Part shown: positions 62,778-64,000 of the stretch, piece after piece
Position numbering within the stretch: the stretch's first letter is position 1
Layout: each line of letters starts with the position of its first letter
From: Branchiostoma lanceolatum
Lineage: Eukaryota; Chordata; Leptocardii; Amphioxiformes; Branchiostomatidae
Length of the DNA: 64,000 bases
Reading direction: 5' to 3'
Assembly: GCF_035083965.1 (NCBI RefSeq)
Contig: NC_089724.1
Location: 16,176,410 to 16,240,409, forward strand
The notes under the pieces: model-generated
What the model was told of the DNA's origin: nothing
Seen by the model: the letters and a program-made list of their open reading frames with translations, nothing else
Database searches by the model: none
Program-made: the position numbers and the translations under genes

Positions 62778-63968
62778 CTGGAACATGGCATGAGCAGGAT
62801 ATCATTGGATATAAGAAAGGAATATCAAAGAAAAGAAACCAAGATGATGAGCAAATGATAGTCCTACAGAAGAAGTACTGCAATAACAGCAGAGAATATA
62901 TTCATAGAAATGATGAAGCATGACATAAGATATCACAAAACTTACATACAACATCTTGACTGATGGAAAATCATGACTGAAGACAGAACAGAGAAGGGGG
63001 CAGCATAGAAGCAACAACCAAGGCTTAGTGTACAGACCACCAGGTTTACAAAAAGGACAGACAAAGGCAAAGGGGCCTAAACAAGAGGAGGAAGATTTCT
63101 ACACGACACAACAAAATACTAATCTACAGACACTACCAAATAAAGAAACTGGAACTGTAGAACAGGGGACAGCAAAGAGATCCTAAGGAACGAAAGGCTG
63201 GATGATATGGACATGATGATGGTTGGATAGCATCAGTCGCTAATGATGCTATCTGATACGTTTAAATTGACTCTTTACTTTAGAGAATGTATCCAGTTGC
63301 TTCATTCATTTTGTATTACACAATTACTGTAGGCAGTTCCTGTGTATGGTAAAGCAGTCATTCACGTGAAATATTCAAACACCAAAATTTCCCAATATAC
63401 AGTAATTCTGGTGAACATTTCCTGGCGTTTCTGTTCCTGCAAGTTAGGGTTAACTTGTTAAAAGACACTCTCCTAATTATAGGGTGCCCTTGTTTGATAA
63501 TGATATCACAGGAAAGATGAAGATGGGAAGATTGATTACCATGCAGATGCATGATTTAATTAGACTGGAAGGGGCGGAAAGTTGGTTCAGATTGATGATT
63601 AATTAACTACATGTACTGTGAAACATACATTGACATTACTACTATTCGAACAGTCACAGACAAAGGTTAACACAAGACAATGCAGTTATCATATAGCCAA
63701 CATGTTTTTTTTCACACAACTACATGTATGTTTAAGTTAAGTAATAAAACCTGTAGTCAATTGTGAGTAAAAACACCATAGATGTCAGGAAAATCATCAA
63801 CTACATAAAAATTATAATATCGTAATGTTCAGATATTGGGGCTGTAACGTTACTCTTGAAGTTTACACATCGTCTACAGCTCTGACAAATAGCAAAAATA
63901 TAAGCAGATGTACGAGATTAAGTGTATAACTGCATCAGAATCATCTAAAAACAAGGCAAAATTCTTAC

Positions 63969-64000
63969 CTATGCCAAGCGGGTGGAGCAGAGGGTTGTTT
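63969..64000 (-). CDS. Partial exon at the window edge
   Basis: On the minus strand the window begins with 32 bases ending CTTGGCATAG, then the donor GTAAGA. Two frames are open (NNPLLHPLGI or KQPSAPPAWH). Cut by the window edge; product unknown. Confidence 0.4.
   Translation of the reverse strand, partial: TTLCSTRLA

Larger units (their letters stand above)
58600..63960. other. Putative introns of the right-end gene
   Basis: Mostly AT-rich non-coding. Apart from the candidate exon at 62737 and the minisatellite at 60418, I see no supportable feature. 62640-63200 is purine-rich on the plus strand. Confidence 0.4.

Overview
The window looks like intron-rich animal nuclear DNA, most likely from a cephalochordate (amphioxus, Branchiostoma-like). 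The basis is the set of deuterostome-type genes with short, phase-consistent exons, many small non-autonomous transposons and tRNA-derived SINEs, and frequent TACATGTA motifs. The species assignment is inference; a hemichordate or mollusc cannot be excluded from sequence alone.

Layout. 1-4 kb (+): a 1,057-bp inverted-repeat transposon, then the last five exons of INTS3 (Integrator / SOSS complex subunit). 4-24.5 kb (-): HECTD2, a HECT E3 ubiquitin ligase, as 21-22 phase-consistent exons, tail-to-tail with INTS3 (the two polyadenylation signals are about 150 bp apart). 24.5-26.8 kb: upstream region between HECTD2 and the next gene, which diverge; it holds a large fold-back repeat. 26.8-42.8 kb (+): the most interesting gene, a 19-exon leucine-rich-repeat GPCR of the GRL101/relaxin-receptor (LGR type C) kind. 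Its predicted ectodomain is a discoidin (F5/8C) domain, seven LDLa modules and LRRs, followed by a class A 7TM and a Gly/Lys-rich minisatellite-encoded tail that appears to be interrupted by a one-base frameshift. A 5'-truncated LINE and several MITEs sit in its introns. 43-47.8 kb: gene-poor, with tandem repeats, a tRNA-SINE and a LINE tail. 48.0-49.3 kb (-): an intronless LRR single-pass membrane protein. 53.1-54.5 kb (+): an intronless peptide-type class A GPCR with a Cys-rich N-terminus, divergent from the LRR gene. 55.0-64.0 kb (-): the 3' end of an unidentified gene with a long (about 3.4 kb) 3'UTR.

Three of the resolved genes encode cell-surface receptors or recognition proteins (LGR, LRR-TM, peptide GPCR); INTS3 and HECTD2 are housekeeping-type genes. 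I see no operon-like organisation. Notable structure outside genes: four copies of a 28-34 bp palindromic micro-element flanked by 7-bp direct repeats; a minisatellite that repeatedly copies a splice acceptor and the exon start beside it; and a Mutator-like MITE inserted in one copy of a 101-bp tandem duplication, so that the other copy preserves the empty site.
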